64,000 nucleotides of DNA, from the NCBI GenBank assembly GCA_026545225.1, contig CM048849.1:45470336-45534335 (forward strand). Reading direction: 5' to 3'. Each line of letters begins with the position of its first letter. Position 1 is the stretch's first letter. The position numbers and the translations under genes are program-made. The DNA comes from Cornus controversa. Lineage: Eukaryota; Streptophyta; Magnoliopsida; Cornales; Cornaceae. Shown here in pieces: positions 36,671 to 49,821 of this stretch. A model generated the notes under the pieces. That model saw nothing but the letters and a program-made list of their open reading frames with translations. It searched no databases and was not told the DNA's origin.

Positions 36671-37136
36671 CTAAGCCCAGTTTGGTTGAAAAGAAAAGAA
36701 ATGAAAATTAATTGAGGGATATAGTATTTTGTGTTTGATATAAAATTTTGGAAGGAAAATAAAGGGAATGGATGAATTTGGAGGGATAGTCCACGAGGAA
36801 CAAGTTTTGTTATTCTTCCAAAAATAGGAGAAATTAGAACGAAAGACCGGTAGTTTTTAATGAAACTTTGTTAATATCAATTTTGTCCCTTATATTGGTA
36901 AAAGACTAATTTTGTGTTTTAAATATAAAAGGGTATAATGGTAAATTCATTAAAATAGTTTCATTTCCTTTTTTTTCTCAAATATTTTAACTATCACTTC
37001 TTTTCTTTTCCTTTATTAGTCAACCAAACACCATTAAAGGTTAACACTATCATTTCTTTTATTTATTTATTTATTTTTTTCATAACTAATGTTAACCTTT
37101 TTTTTTTCTCTTTTCCATGGTGCCAAACATAGCCTA
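36671..37136. mobile_element. MITE, about 465 bp
   Basis: CTAAGCCCAGTTTGGTTG at the left and the complement of the right end, TTAGGCTATGTTTGGCACC, form imperfect TIRs. Both arms are rich in GAAAAGAAA or its complement. A second possible MITE with TGTTTGATAAAAC and GTTGACAAACAT ends lies at about 36088-36425. Confidence 0.5.
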
Positions 37137-38379
37137 AATTATAAAGTAAGAATACTCCTCAAGGAATACTAAAAACGTGTGAGTCACGGGTATGACTTAG
37201 AAGTGTCTATATTTTGAATTAGGGGTCAACAAAAAATCTTTAGAACCGCAGGATTTAGTCTTGTTGTTGTGTGATCTAGCGGTTTGGTTCCAATTTTAAA
37301 AATTAAAATATTGTTCACGGTTTGGGTTCCTTTTAGACTGAACCAAACGGTTAATAATTTTTTTTTCTCACAAATAACTTTTTTTCACGATATTTTTGAA
37401 AGACCTTTTACAATATTCTTGAAAAGGTTTAAACCATTTATCTTTTACTTAAAAGAATATAGCGATCATTGATCAAGCAGTTTATTTAATCTAACATTCT
37501 AGAATTAGGATTTCTGTTTCCTCCGTCTCTTTCAACTAATCCCCTCTTTCTCTCATTTTTTTTCTTTCCGTATAAACTCATTTCAAAAAATTAAATTGTT
37601 TACATCCAAGAAGATTTAATCGTTAACCAATTGTTTGCTGAGCACTGTGACCTTTTATCTCACTTCACTTTCTCTCTCATCATCAAAAACTATCCACAAC
37701 CAATTCACCACCATCGTTGGTTCTCTTTCCTTCTACAAAGTTGGTCATTCGGTCAATATCTTATTTGGCTACACAGATTTTTTAACATGTGGGTTATTCA
37801 TATCTATCAAACTATCAAGTTATTTATTATATCCTATCTTATATACTATAATCTATATATAACTATAGATACATGCTAGACCTAAGTTTAACTATATTAT
37901 AGTTTATACATGTATTTATACTCATACATATAGATAAACCCACTAAAATATTACTTATGAAAAATATACATAAATATACATAAACCCACAATTCCACATA
38001 TACAGATACACAATTGGAGTCCGTTAGTATATATACATATCAATGTACATATATATACAAACAAGGCTGTAAACAATCATTGAAGTTCATCGTGTGATCC
38101 ATCTTAATTGAAAGTTTCATTTAATTTTACTAAACTGTGTGGGTGTATATATGTATATGAAAACATTGAAGTGTATGTATATATAGTACAATATATTTTA
38201 AACAGTTTACGGTTTTATGAATGAATATAAGCGCATCCCAAAAAAATACATAAGTGAAAACTGGTCATCTAAAGATTTAAACTATTAAGAAAATTCACAA
38301 ATTCTTTCACTGATTTACAAGTATGTTCATTAATCCAAAAAGATAAAGAACTCGTAATGATGTATTTGAGAGACCAAAT
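37137..38379. other. Spacer without a gene
   Basis: AT-rich, with many TATATA and ATACATA stretches (37850-38190). The overlapping frames at 37631-37879 and the frame at 37284-37472 match nothing I know. TTAGGGGTCAACAAAA at 37219 could be a stray hAT-type end. Confidence 0.5.
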
Positions 38380-38690
38380 AGTAGACTCAAGGATCTTTTA
38401 TTTCTCTCTTCACAAGCCCCACCATAAACAAACACGTCCCTGGCTCGGTTTACCATTGTACACCCTCTCCAGACTCCAAACCTCCATCACATTAACCGTC
38501 TCCCAAACCATACCAAAAGCTGTCAAAAATATAAACCACACACATCCCACCACAGGGTAATGAAGAAGAAGATGATTTACTGTCTCCTCCGTTTTCTTGC
38601 ACATGCAACACCAATTCACTACTACCAGCCTTAACGAGGAACGTGTACTGTTGTCCTTTTCATTCATGTGTAGTGTATGCATCAGATGGT
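38380..38690 (-). mobile_element. LINE fragment, zinc-binding RVT region
   Basis: The minus-strand frame contains CCMCKKTEETVNHLLLHYPV followed by WFIFLTAFGMVWETVNVMEVW, the reverse-transcriptase zinc-binding (zf-RVT) signature C-x-x-C...E(S/T)xxHLxxxC...W of plant L1-type LINEs and their derivatives. The final expected Cys is Tyr here. Only about 90 residues remain and no reverse transcriptase core is seen, so this is a decayed scrap. Confidence 0.75.
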
Positions 38691-39095
38691 AGTGTGTTTT
38701 TGGTGGCTTGCAAATGCTAAACTTTGATTAGTCTTGTAAAAAAAACATGTCTAATTTGCATGAGATGGGTGGCCTTTTTTATGTAGTTCATTTTAACAGA
38801 ACAATATGTCAACGGGCAGCTGAAAAATATATATGGTGATGCATTTGTTCGAGGAAATAACGGTAATTAGCAATTATAAGATTATCTTCTCAATTCTCTA
38901 TCTTGTATCAATAAAGTTTCTTCCGTTATTGATATGGCCATAACTAGGAGTCTCTCTCTCTCTCTCGATGCAGTGCTTTACATCATTACATCAAAGAGGA
39001 CACTGGCAGATGGGGCTCAAGTCTCGGGATTTCTAAGAAGTTCAAGTTATCTTTAATCGCGTCTGTCATGACTAGCAATATGTGTAGATGATTAC

Positions 39096-39141
<46 letters not shown>

Positions 39142-39437
39142 AGAGACCCTTTGGTACCAATTTCATGTGTGAAGGGCCAGCATCAAGGACTGAAATTTTG
39201 GTCTAAATTCACCCACTGTAAATACATTATATAAATTTGAACCGTGCATGCACAATACACAAAATGAATTTCACTGCACATGTACAACACGCAAGGTTCA
39301 AAAATACACCAGATGTATTGTAAGCGAACTCATAAATATCATCCTTTATAAATATGAAAATGTCTCCACTCCAGTTGCATTGGCACAATAGGGGGATTGA
39401 GAACTGGAGGGGATACAATCAACAGAGTAATATAGTA
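38691..39437. other. Spacer with microsatellites and a decayed repeat
   Basis: No gene. Holds (CT)n at 38951-38965, (TA)n at 39106-39138 and, at 39220-39312, a decayed copy of the inverted-repeat family at 6780-6903. Confidence 0.5.
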
Positions 39438-39701
39438 CTCCCTCCGTCCCATAATTCTTGGGATGTTTGGAAAATCCAACTTTTTATGATAAAATTTACT
39501 TTTTATTGTGATAATGAATAAATTTACATATTACTCCTTGTTTAAAAGTTAGTATTATTATTATATGGTGGGTCCAACTTTTAAGATAGTAGAGTTTGAA
39601 AATAGTAGTTTAGAAATCATATAATCCATTTTAGGAAATGGATATGTATTTTGGGACATCCCAAAAAGAAATAGTGGACTAAAATTATGGGACGGAGGGA
39701 G
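39438..39701. mobile_element. Stowaway MITE, 264 bp
   Basis: Ends are CTCCCTCCGTCCCATAATT and its exact complement AATTATGGGACGGAGGGAG, flanked on both sides by TA (39436-39437 and 39702-39703). This is the classic terminus and target of Stowaway elements (Tc1/mariner). The interior is AT-rich and non-coding. Confidence 0.95.
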
Positions 39702-39843
39702 TAAATGGAAATAAAACTGCTCCAAAGAAATGTGCTAAATTACAAGAAGGCATGCACATATTTATGTATATAAATTCAACCGAAATGCGCCATACACGTA
39801 CATTTAAGTTAAATACAAACTTATATAGGCGCATCCTCACCAT

Positions 39844-39844
<1 letters not shown>

Positions 39845-39913
<69 letters not shown>
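39845..39913. repeat. (TA)n microsatellite
   Basis: About 34 uninterrupted TA units. The poly-Ile/Tyr frame over it on the minus strand is an artefact. Confidence 0.95.
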
Positions 39914-39916
<3 letters not shown>

Positions 39917-40043
39917 ACAAGTTAAACACAAACTAAGACTTTATTTCGGTTTATTATCTTTTACAGTTTCCACATTGTTTATACATAAAGCCAATCGAAT
40001 ATTGGCTGAACACTTCTATGAAGAGATGAAGTACATACCGAGG

Positions 40044-43000
40044 TCATAAAAAACCCGACCGTCGACATGCAAATGGCCCCAGTGCTTTCTTTGCCGCTAA
40101 CACTTTGCTAACCAACAGTTTCCACTTCGCCTCATCTTTCTTGCCCTGCTGCTGCATTTTCTCCTTAAAATGCCTAAGACCATGAGAGGAAAAGACTCTG
40201 TTAATCATCACCACTATCATATTCACCGCATTCCAAATTTCACAAAACCGTTTCACGCAACATTTCATAGGACAAGATTAAAGATTTAAAGAGGGGAATT
40301 CCGCCATTAAAAGGATATAACCAACTCCTTGTCTTATAAATCAGTCGTCAGTTGTATCAGAACTTGTAAAAGAATAAAAGAAGGGGTGAATCAAAGTATG
40401 CATTGGGTCCTTTCATTTAGTTTTCAAGAAGAGTGTATAAAATAAGAAAACATTTCATGATCACTATATTCAAAATCCTGGGATGCAAAGTGTGTACCAT
40501 GTTTTAAATCATGCAATCTAAAATGCACTTGCTAGGATACCGGTTTTTTCTTCTAACTTTACCGAGACCCAATATGAATCAACCAGTTAAAACATCCAGC
40601 CCTAAACAAATGGGTTTATCTCATAATGTGGATCATTTCACAAACTTAGCAAATACTTGGCTAAATTGGACTATATCTAGTTTGAGGTGGATACCATGAC
40701 CGATATCACTACCTTCCACAAACACATTATACGGACTAATAAGAGCATACAAGATATTAACAAATCAGTAGTAACTGATCAACAAAAATTGACTCATGCT
40801 GCCACAGAATCAATTGAACCAACTGGCTTTACAGCCAAATGATGAATGGTCTTGTTTAATTACTTCGGCTTCATATACCTTTTTGATGAATCTGTAAATT
40901 AACAAAATTTTATTGTAAAATCCTCTGTTCTACCTTAAATATATGCAAATTTGTTACTATATGATTTCCTAATGCTCCATAAAATTCGACTAAATGTGGT
41001 GTGTAATGTGTAAACGAAACACATGCTTGGCAATTCATATCTTCCATGGTTCCTATGCAAACACAGACCTGTGTGTACATAATTGTGTGTGTGTGTGTAT
41101 TTTATTGTTTGTGTTGGTTCTGTTCTCATTGATTTCATTTTGTTGTTCTCTGTTAGCGGTTACTGGAAATTGTATGCTTTACCTGCAAAGAGGAACCTTG
41201 CAATAATCAGGCACATTACACATGCGGGAATGCAGTTCAAGAAGCTGCCACATTCGTTTGCAGTGCACACATCCACCAGGGACCCGGGTCTTACAATTGG
41301 AGAAATGGCGGACTAGAGTCTCAAGCCCCTTGCAAGCTGGGAAACTGCAAGCAACCTGGCTTCCTTTCAGCACTTTGTCGCGGGGCCCAATTGTCCTGCA
41401 ACCATCCCTGCATATGTGAAGCAGGGCTTCCATCGCCTCATGCAGTTGTAAGTACACCTTCTTCTCTTCAATTTTCTTCAACCTCTCTTGTTTTCTCTGG
41501 AGCGAAGAAATAAAAGTAAGATTCCAGTTTCCAAGATCGTAAAAAAAATTAGCAAAAATAAAAAATAAAAATCAATTCAGTGATACCAGACACCTTATCG
41601 GCCTATATTCAAATGTTTTCTGCACTGCTCTTTTGACATACTACTTTACATCCTTGCAGGCATATGCATTTTGGCGTGTGTCTATATCATGAAAAAAAAT
41701 TATAAACAGCAACACTTCTTGTCCTGGCTAGTCCTAAGGAAACTGTGCACCTAAAACTCATTTTTGATAGCAAAAAAGAAAGATAAGGCATTCAAAGAAA
41801 TTAAATACATCACAGATTATCAAAGGAGTAAGCATAGGAATTCAGAAGTTAATACAGGAAAAAAAACATCAGGAAGAAACCAAAATCCCAGCAGAAACCA
41901 TAGAAGTAATAATTTACTTATCAAGAAGAAAAAAAAAAGTAATACTTTTTCCCAGAACAAATATTAGAACAATGAATTCCGAAGGTGTAAAAGAATGCAT
42001 ATAAAAAATGGGAAAAGACCAAATGTTCCAAATATTGAAAATTTACTTAGTATAACCAAAGAACTTTGCAGAAAATATTAAGGTTAACCACAAAATTCTC
42101 GAAAAATATGGTTATGCATGCATGACAGAAACATTTGCTTTTTATTCAGTACTCTCAGAAAGACGGATAAATTTTCTAATTCAAACCCAGGGATTTGATA
42201 TAGTTCTTACTACTTACACCCCAAACGCAAGTGTTCTCCACAGGGATGAAGAAATAGGTTTTCTTAAGGCCAATTAACAGACGATACACAAAAATCTACT
42301 AAAGATTTCAATAAGTTATGTAATGTCTGTGACTTGGTCCACATACAAGACATGCCATTGCAACAGATTCAGCACAACCTGGGGCAGGTCATTCAAACCA
42401 TGAGTAAATAAGCACTGAAACTTGCTCCAAATAAATAAAAAAATAACTAACTTACGGAATCTGCTTCGACAACTGACTCTAAAAGCTCTTGCTCAAGTGC
42501 AGGATTAGCATGCCTCATTATTTTCCATCCTTGAGTCGAAGATATGGTTTTGAAGTCCCTCACAATCATACGAACACAAATCAAGGAGAGCCGTGGTGCA
42601 TCACAGTTCCTAGCTAACTGAAGCACATCTACCACATTTTCTGTGGTCAGCCAGTTCTGCTCCAAAAAGTGTGCACATATTTTTTTAAGTGATGGTAGTG
42701 AGTAGGAGTGTGACAAAACCAATAAATGAAGAACAAACTTCTTCATCTCTTCTTCTTCGTAGCTGCATAATGATATAAAGGAAAAGCAAGTTGAGAACAT
42801 ATTGAAAAATCCAAGGCGGCATAGACACAAAATCACAAGCTGACAGGGGTATTAGAAAATAGAAAGACAAAATCCATCTCGAATGGAATAAAACTTTAAG
42901 CTTGACCCAGTACGTAGAAGTTCAGTGCTGTATATTGTTTCATTCATATTTTAAATAGTGAAAAACGATTAGGTACAAGCCCCTGAATTTCCCAAAACTT

Positions 43001-43470
43001 GGAATGAAATTACTTAAATATTTGAAATCTATGTTGCATAACTTGCATCGACTTGGTTATGTGTGCCACATTTATCAATTTCCAATCCAAGGACATCGGG
43101 ATGCATTTAAAGATTCATATTATTTAATGTTTTTAATTTTATTATAAAAATAATGTTTTATGTAAGATAGAGTGTTCAACATAGGCATTTCACTCGTTTT
43201 GAGTCAATAATGTAAAAAAAGGAAAATAGTAGTAGAGTTTATGTACAATAATATAATAAACTGAAATAATTGGATATTCTTCTTATGTGTGTCATAGATA
43301 TATCCTGTACCCATGTCCAAGTGTCATGTGGATGATATGGGTACTTTACATATTTTTTGTGAAATCCATGTCACATAGAATGAAATATGTTACAAGGACT
43401 AGAGCTAAATCTTGGATTTACCAAATGCTCAAACCCAAGGATACAGGACACATCTAAATATTCATAGTTT

Positions 43471-43503
<33 letters not shown>

Positions 43504-45077
43504 AACAAAAATAATGATTTGAGATGCATACCATCCACACGACAAAAGGAACACAGTAAGAGAGTCTTATCTACAGCAACATAAACCAACTCAAATTATC
43601 AGATATGCCAATTTTTACCAAACATGTTGGACACGTATCTCTTACCCATACCTAAGTGCCTTGTGTCCACCGCAAGTACTTCAGGCATTTAGAAGAGTCC
43701 ATGTAATATAGATTTAAATTATAGATAGCATCATTATTAAAACATCATAGTCGTTGTGAAGAATGCTTTGTTTGTTAATCAGTAACCTGGACTATTGTCA
43801 AATGACTCAACTCTTTGATAGGGAACAACCACACCGATAGTTAGCTGTACAACTGATCTCACTGTAGCTTCTTGTATTTACATTGCAAATCTATTAACTG
43901 CTCAATAATGAGGATTTCTAACACCATGATGTAGTAACATGTGCATGGCTGGGATAAGTTTAAATTTGTTCGACTTGATACAAATGTCTTCTATAAGACT
44001 AGCAAATCAACAGACTTTCATGCCCCACTTATCCTAATAAGTTAACGAGACAAGAAATATATGGATGTCAAATTAATACTTCAATTTGGCACTGAGGCCA
44101 TACCAAACTAACCAAAGAATTTAAGAGAGACAAATGAATGAAACAAGAGACTTCCTTCCAACATACCAAGATGAGTAAAGAAAACGTATGAATGCATAGA
44201 CAGCTTCGTAAGGTATGCCAGGAATCTTGATGAATCTGATACCATTCCTAACTATTGATTGCTGCAGAAAATTCCCCAGTACTGTTGATGCAGTACTCTG
44301 CACAGAACCAAAATAATAGGTCATAAGTCTTTTGCCGCATCCTTGTCCTCACCCAAAATATATATACACACATCAATTCATATATCTTATGGAAAACACT
44401 TATACAATAATAAATAAATAAAAATTTCAGGGAAAACAACTTACTGATAGCTTACATATTGCGGCTTATTGGAACGTTCGTTTGACCAAATTAGATCTAT
44501 AATAATCCCTTTAGGCTTTTGGCAGTATTAATAGCGGAAAAAAAAAACTCAAAAATGGAACACTGCTTGGAAACTTCAACATAGCTTTAACTTCTTAAGA
44601 ACAGTAATTAAACACTTGCATAAAACATGTCATTTTAAGCAAAAATATATTTGCCCTTAAAACAATAGTCTACAATCAAAACAGGAGAACAAAAAACAAT
44701 ATTATGAAGGGCAAAGAGAAATTTGATTTACTCACCAGAACAATGGAATGAGCTGGAATAATTGCCTTCTCCTCTGTAATAATATAGACATCTGCTCCAC
44801 AACTTTCTTTGAAGAGCTTGTCCCAGGTATCTTTTGTTTCCCTTGGGACAAAGCAACACTCTGCAAGTCTTCTGGGGTAATTGGTTCTTGAACAAATTTT
44901 AGCAGGGAAAGGAGGAGGTTTTGGGATATTGCGGTTATGGAATATAGAATGGGTAGGAAATTCCGGCAAAGATAAACTGTCCGCCGAGTTCCGTTCCTCT
45001 TTGCATATATTAAAAGAGTCATTAAAGGATTCAACATTTGAGGATGAACAAGGGGAATCAATATCAGGTGAAGCCAT
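40044..45077 (-). CDS. BT4: BTB/POZ and TAZ domain-containing protein (BT4)
   Basis: Plant-specific BTB-TAZ scaffold, known in the family to bind CUL3, calmodulin and bromodomain proteins. Exons by GT-AG borders are 45077-44736, 44297-44167, 42762-42456, 41496-41183 and 40173-40044, giving 407 residues with every junction in frame. In order: Ser-rich N-terminus with NIPKPPPFP, then [23 protein letters not shown] (about 85-165, [20 protein letters not shown]), BACK-like helices ([34 protein letters not shown]), TAZ zinc finger (about 272-368, with [33 protein letters not shown] and CKVPLCRHF), and a calmodulin-binding-type tail ([17 protein letters not shown]). The [29 protein letters not shown] and SRKQER-type junctions fit BT4 better than BT1-BT3. 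A leading non-ATG in-frame codon was ignored and the ATG at 45077 used. The gene looks intact. Confidence 0.93.
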
Positions 45078-46900
45078 CAACGCTATTTCCGTGAAACTGA
45101 CAAAAGTTTCTGTAGAATCTGTGTAGAAAAAAAAAAGAGATTAGAAAACTAGCTAATTAAACAAAGTTCTAATATTTACTGTGTTTATTCAGATGAACGT
45201 GTTAGTAATTAATTTAAATAAGGCGAACATGATATCATGGTTGGAACTCCTCCCTATAAGGAATCTCAACCTTCATACAGGAATTGGGCAGGAAAACTTA
45301 ATGTATCAAACAGGAAAAGTATCAATAACAGAAATCCTTCTCAATGACTTGCGGACTGGACCAATCACTCAAATTGGATTTGAATAGGGGAAACCACTTT
45401 GAAAATCCTTGCTCTAAAGTCGGAAGTTTCTCCAATGCCCATTAGAATCATTTCTGGGGAGGCTTAAATCCGTTGATCAGGCACATGCATAAGACCTCAA
45501 GTCCATTCTTTTCAGTACGAAAAAATTAACAAACAAATAATAAGCATAGTTGTGTCTATCTAGGATCTAGCACCCACTAGTTAAGATGAATTTGATCGAC
45601 GAATGAATGTAATTCGGAGTTAGAAATATAAAAGTACATCATTTTTACCAGATTTGTAATAAGATGACACGTGTTTGAAAGGAACTAGTGTATAATATAA
45701 AAATATGTAAAGGAACAAAACATAGCCTTTAAAAATATAAAATAGTTAATTTATATAGACAAGAGTCCGAACTTGACTAAGCCATTTCCATTAAACAATT
45801 ACAAAGACAAACCACCTTTCTCTAAAATAAAGGAAAGCTGGAAGCACAAGAAAAGCAAGATCCAATGTTCCAACTTTTTAAATAAGTGAATATCAATAGC
45901 ACAGGAACGAATGAAACTGGTAGATAAAGATGATATTACATGTTCCCAAACGATTGCAAAACAATTTAAGTAAAAGAACTAATTCTAGCACTATTTATAA
46001 CTGAAGGAAAAAAAAAAGGAAAATAGTTAATGGATTTGCACCAAAAACCAATCAGATGTTACAACTGATTGTCAAGAAAACATAGAAAATCAAGGAGCAG
46101 GTTGAGGTTGGACTATCACTTATAAGATTCCAACTTTCATTTCTCACTCCAAAATTCACATACACACAAACACATATATGAGATTTAATGAATTCTGCAA
46201 GAATACCTTTGAAAGAACAATCTGCAGATCTCCTTGAAAAAAATTCGAGATTTGCGAGATTGACCACTGAGTTTTGAAGTAGATAGATATACACTAATGC
46301 TCTAGAGCTATATAACCTGAAAAGGGGGAAAAAGTAAAAATAAGCTCTGATAATAGCTATCCAAACAATAAAATTTCCGATCAATCGTGGCCTTGAAATT
46401 CAGAAATGCAATCAGTTCTGCAGTATAGATCCATTGAAGAAAATACTTGCAATTAAATCATTGGAATATTTCCTAAAGTATTGAAATCCATCGAATACAA
46501 AGATTGAATATGCACTTTCTTTTCTCAAAACTCTATCCATCTCTTTGGAAATGTATATAACAGAATCGAAGCCACAACAACTTGAGCATACAATCGAAAA
46601 AGAAGAAATCGAATGCTGCGAATTGAAATGAAACAATTTGACTCACCTCGACTACTCGATTGATATATATTTATATGCGCACACGTATATATCTATTATG
46701 TATATGTGTTTACTGATTTATTAGAACTTCAGTGAGACCTGTGAATCAGATATTTAGCGAAGTTTTAAAGGCACGTCGTTTTAGAGAGAGAGATAGTTTA
46801 GAGAGAGATAGAGGGGATGAGAGGGAGACGTGTGCTAGGAAGAGGAGGGAAAATGAATGGCACGAGTCTCTCATGCAATGGAAATATGGAATGGAAGGAA
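45078..46900 (-). promoter_or_regulatory. BT4 5' leader with probable intron, and promoter
   Basis: Just upstream of the ATG the minus strand reads TTTTTTTTTTCTACACAG, a strong 3' splice site (exon starts at 45118). A good donor, CGAG then GTGAGT, lies at 46646. This implies a 5'UTR intron of about 1.5 kb (45119-46646) with a short first exon ending at 46647. Transcription would start in the AG/CT-rich stretch 46650-46900 (GAGAGAGATAGTTTAGAGAG on the plus strand). Other donors, such as near 46206, are possible. The frames at 46052-46384, 46412-46636 and 45181-45387 are not credible genes. Confidence 0.5.
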
Positions 46901-46989
46901 AAGGGAAAGTACTTTATTTTTAATGTAAGATGATATTATTATCCTTAATTCAATTTAGAATAAGTTCAAATATGACTGACAATTGCTGT

Positions 46990-47584
46990 TTCCGGATCAT
47001 ATTCATCTGAATCATGTAGGGAATCCGAACACTGCGCATTTAATAATGACACAAATACAATTTATTTATTAAAGAAGTAAAATAATACCGGTCTTGTCAC
47101 TCACCCCATTAAATTTAAACAAGTTACTTAACTCGTGTATTAACTTAAATATAAAATATTTTAAACTAACCATGTATAATGACAAAAAAATAAAATAATG
47201 AATAAGTAAATTCATTAAAAATAGAATAATTGAGACAATATAATTACAAACAAAATAAGGCCAGAATACAATATTCATATTGGATTTATATTGAAATAAA
47301 AAAAAATTCATAATAAATGAGTCAAAATAAGTTACTGATTAATTGGGTTGACCTGACACGATTAATTAAACCAATCTAATCGGATAAAATGGATTGAGTT
47401 TCATATCACCAACACGACGCAATTGATTAAACGGATTGACGTGATTATGACACGAATACGAGTCGTGTTGGATAAGTTATGTCGAATTTTGCCACCCCTA
47501 AATTTAAGGGAGCGTTTACATTATTTAGTTTAAAAAAACAAAAAAATTAAGTGCATTTGTCATTTATTTATTTATTTTATTTTT
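46990..47584. other. Spacer with one hAT-type MITE end
   Basis: No gene. At 47395-47502 sequence with GACACGAATACGAGTCGTGT and ending TTTTGCCACCCCTA looks like the right end of a dispersed hAT-type MITE. The matching TAGGGGTGGC end was not found to the left. Confidence 0.5.
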
Positions 47585-47773
47585 GGTAAAAGGACCCAAA
47601 ACCTCCTACTAGTTTTAAAAAGGTGCAATAAACCCCTTATACTATATTTTGAATCATATCACATCTTCACATTTGCAAAAATAAACAAAGTATCCCCTTT
47701 GCACGTATTCTCTTTTTTGATGACCATTTTACCATTTTCATTATTATAAAAAATAAAGAAAAATTGAGAGAAT

Positions 47774-47820
<47 letters not shown>

Positions 47821-48556
47821 ACCTTAATTAAAAAAATACTAAAAATGCACAATTACATAATAAAATTTTTCAAATTTTGTTTTTGTTTTCGTTTTCTGAA
47901 AATTATTTTCGAAAAATTTTTCATTAGAAAGAGGGGTTTTTTTTAATATTAAGTTTTTCTTTAACTTAATAAAAAATAAGATTAGTTTTTTCCGAGAAAA
48001 AAATTTTGAAAATAATTTTTGGGGAAAAAAACTAAATCTGCACAATAAAAAAAATTCCTGATTTTTTTTGTTTTTTCAAATATTGTTTTATTTTCATAAA
48101 TTCTCTCTCTTTCTAATGGAAAAAGGTTCCAAAAACAAAAAAAAAAATCAAATTTTTAATTGTGCTTATTTAGTTTTTTTTCATAGAAATTATTTTCGGA
48201 ATTTTTTTCCCAGAAAAAAAACTTCTAACTTAATATAAAAAAAACAAAAAAAAATTCAAAATTTTTTATTATGTAATTGTGCATTTTTAGTTTTCTTTTT
48301 ATTTTTTTTTCCCGAAGAAAAACCCATCTTTTTTTATTAAGGTAATAAAAAAATTAATATAAAAAAACCTCTCTTCTCTCTATAGTTTTTTATTTTGTAT
48401 AATAATAAAAAAATACAAAATAAAAAGATAAAATGGTCATACAAAATGAGAATCTATATAAAAGGTGTACTTTGCTAACTTTTGCAAATGTGACGGTGTG
48501 ATATGGTCCAAAAATGGCATATTGGGTTTATTGCACCTTTTTAAAATCACAAGAGG
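47585..48556. mobile_element. MULE-type MITE, degenerate copy
   Basis: GGTAAAAGGACCCAAAACC and about 120 bp beyond it are mirrored by sequence ending GGGTTTATTGCACCTTTTTA...GGTTTTGGGC. It is the same family as the adjacent 48616-49582 copy. The outermost right end is eroded and no target duplication could be read. The interior is built of AAAAAA/TTTTCC modules and contains a (TA)n tract (47783-47817). Confidence 0.65.
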
Positions 48557-48615
48557 GGTTTTGGGCAAACACTATCACAAATCACACTATTCTCTTCTTT
48601 TTCCTTTTTTTTCTA

Positions 48616-49582
48616 GGCAAAATGGCTCAAAACCCCCCGTGGTTTTAAAAATGTGCAATAAACTCTCATATGCTATATTTTAGACCATATTACACCATCA
48701 CCTTTGCAAAAGTGAGCAAAGTACTCCCTTTTGTATATATTATCATTTTGTATGACCATTTTACTCTTTTATTATTATTATATAAAATAAGGAACAATAG
48801 AGAGAAGAGAGGTTTTTTTTTACCTTAATAAAAAAAAATATAGGAGTTTTTTATGGGAAAAAAATTTCGGAAATAATTTACGGGAAAAAAAACTAAATAT
48901 GCACAATTAATTTTTTGATTTTTTTTTCAAAACTTTTTCCATTAAAAAGAGAGAAAATTTATGAAAATAAAACAATTTTTGAAAAACAAAAAAAAATCCG
49001 AAAAAAACTAAATATGCACAATTAATTTTTTTATTTTTTTTTTCCATTAAAAAGAGAGAAAATTTATGAAAATAAAACAATTTTCAAATAAACAAAAAAA
49101 AATCCGAATTTTTTTATTATTTTGCATATTTAGTATTTTTTTCCCGAAAATTATTTTCGAGATTTTTTTTCCTGAAAAAAACTCATATTTTCTTTATTAA
49201 GGTAAAGAAAAACTTACTATAAAAAAACCCCTCTCTTTCTAATGGAAAATTTTCGGAAAACAAAAACAAAATCTGAAATATTTTATTATGTAATTGTGCA
49301 TTTTTATTTTTTTTTTCTAAAATTTTTTTCTTAGAGCAAAAACTCCTCTTTTTTTTATTAGGGTAAAAAAAATTTAATATAAACAAACCTCTCTTCTCTC
49401 TATTGTTCTTTATTTTTTATAATAATGAAAAAGGTAAAATGGTTATAGAAAATGATAATATGTACAAAATGAGGTAGTTTGCTCACTTTTACAAAGATGA
49501 TAGTGTGATATGGTTCAAAATATAGCATAGGGGGGTTTATTGCACATTTTTAAAACCACAAGTGATTTTGAGCCCTTTCGCC
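48616..49582. mobile_element. MULE-type MITE, 967 bp
   Basis: Left arm GGCAAAATGGCTCAAAACCC and complemented right arm GGCGAAAGGGCTCAAAATC extend as inverted repeats for over 100 bp (TTTAAAAATGTGCAATAAAC in both). The 9-bp flanks are identical: TTTTTTCTA at 48607-48615 and 49583-49591. It is non-coding and stands 59 bp from a sister copy. Confidence 0.85.
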
Positions 49583-49821
49583 TTTTTTCTATCAGAACTA
49601 ATCTTATTCATACCTTCTTTCTTCTCTTGATAGTCCAAACACTGTGCAACTCTTTTATCCTCTTTAATCACACAAAAAACTCAATAATGTTGCAAATATT
49701 ACTTTGGAGTGACATCAAAAGGTTAGAGTTTTCTCATAATTGGCGATAAACCTTTGCGGATATACATGGCATTTTCTAATTGTGGAGCCCACCATATATA
49801 TGTCTTGTTGAATTTTTACTT

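Noticed and set aside
38357-38560. Plus-strand 67-codon frame
   Set aside because: Opposite strand of the LINE zf-RVT fragment, which has recognisable motifs in the minus frame.
47500-49600. A gene cluster suggested by many short frames
   Set aside because: All frames are Phe/Lys/Ile-rich products of A- and T-runs in two MULE-type MITEs.
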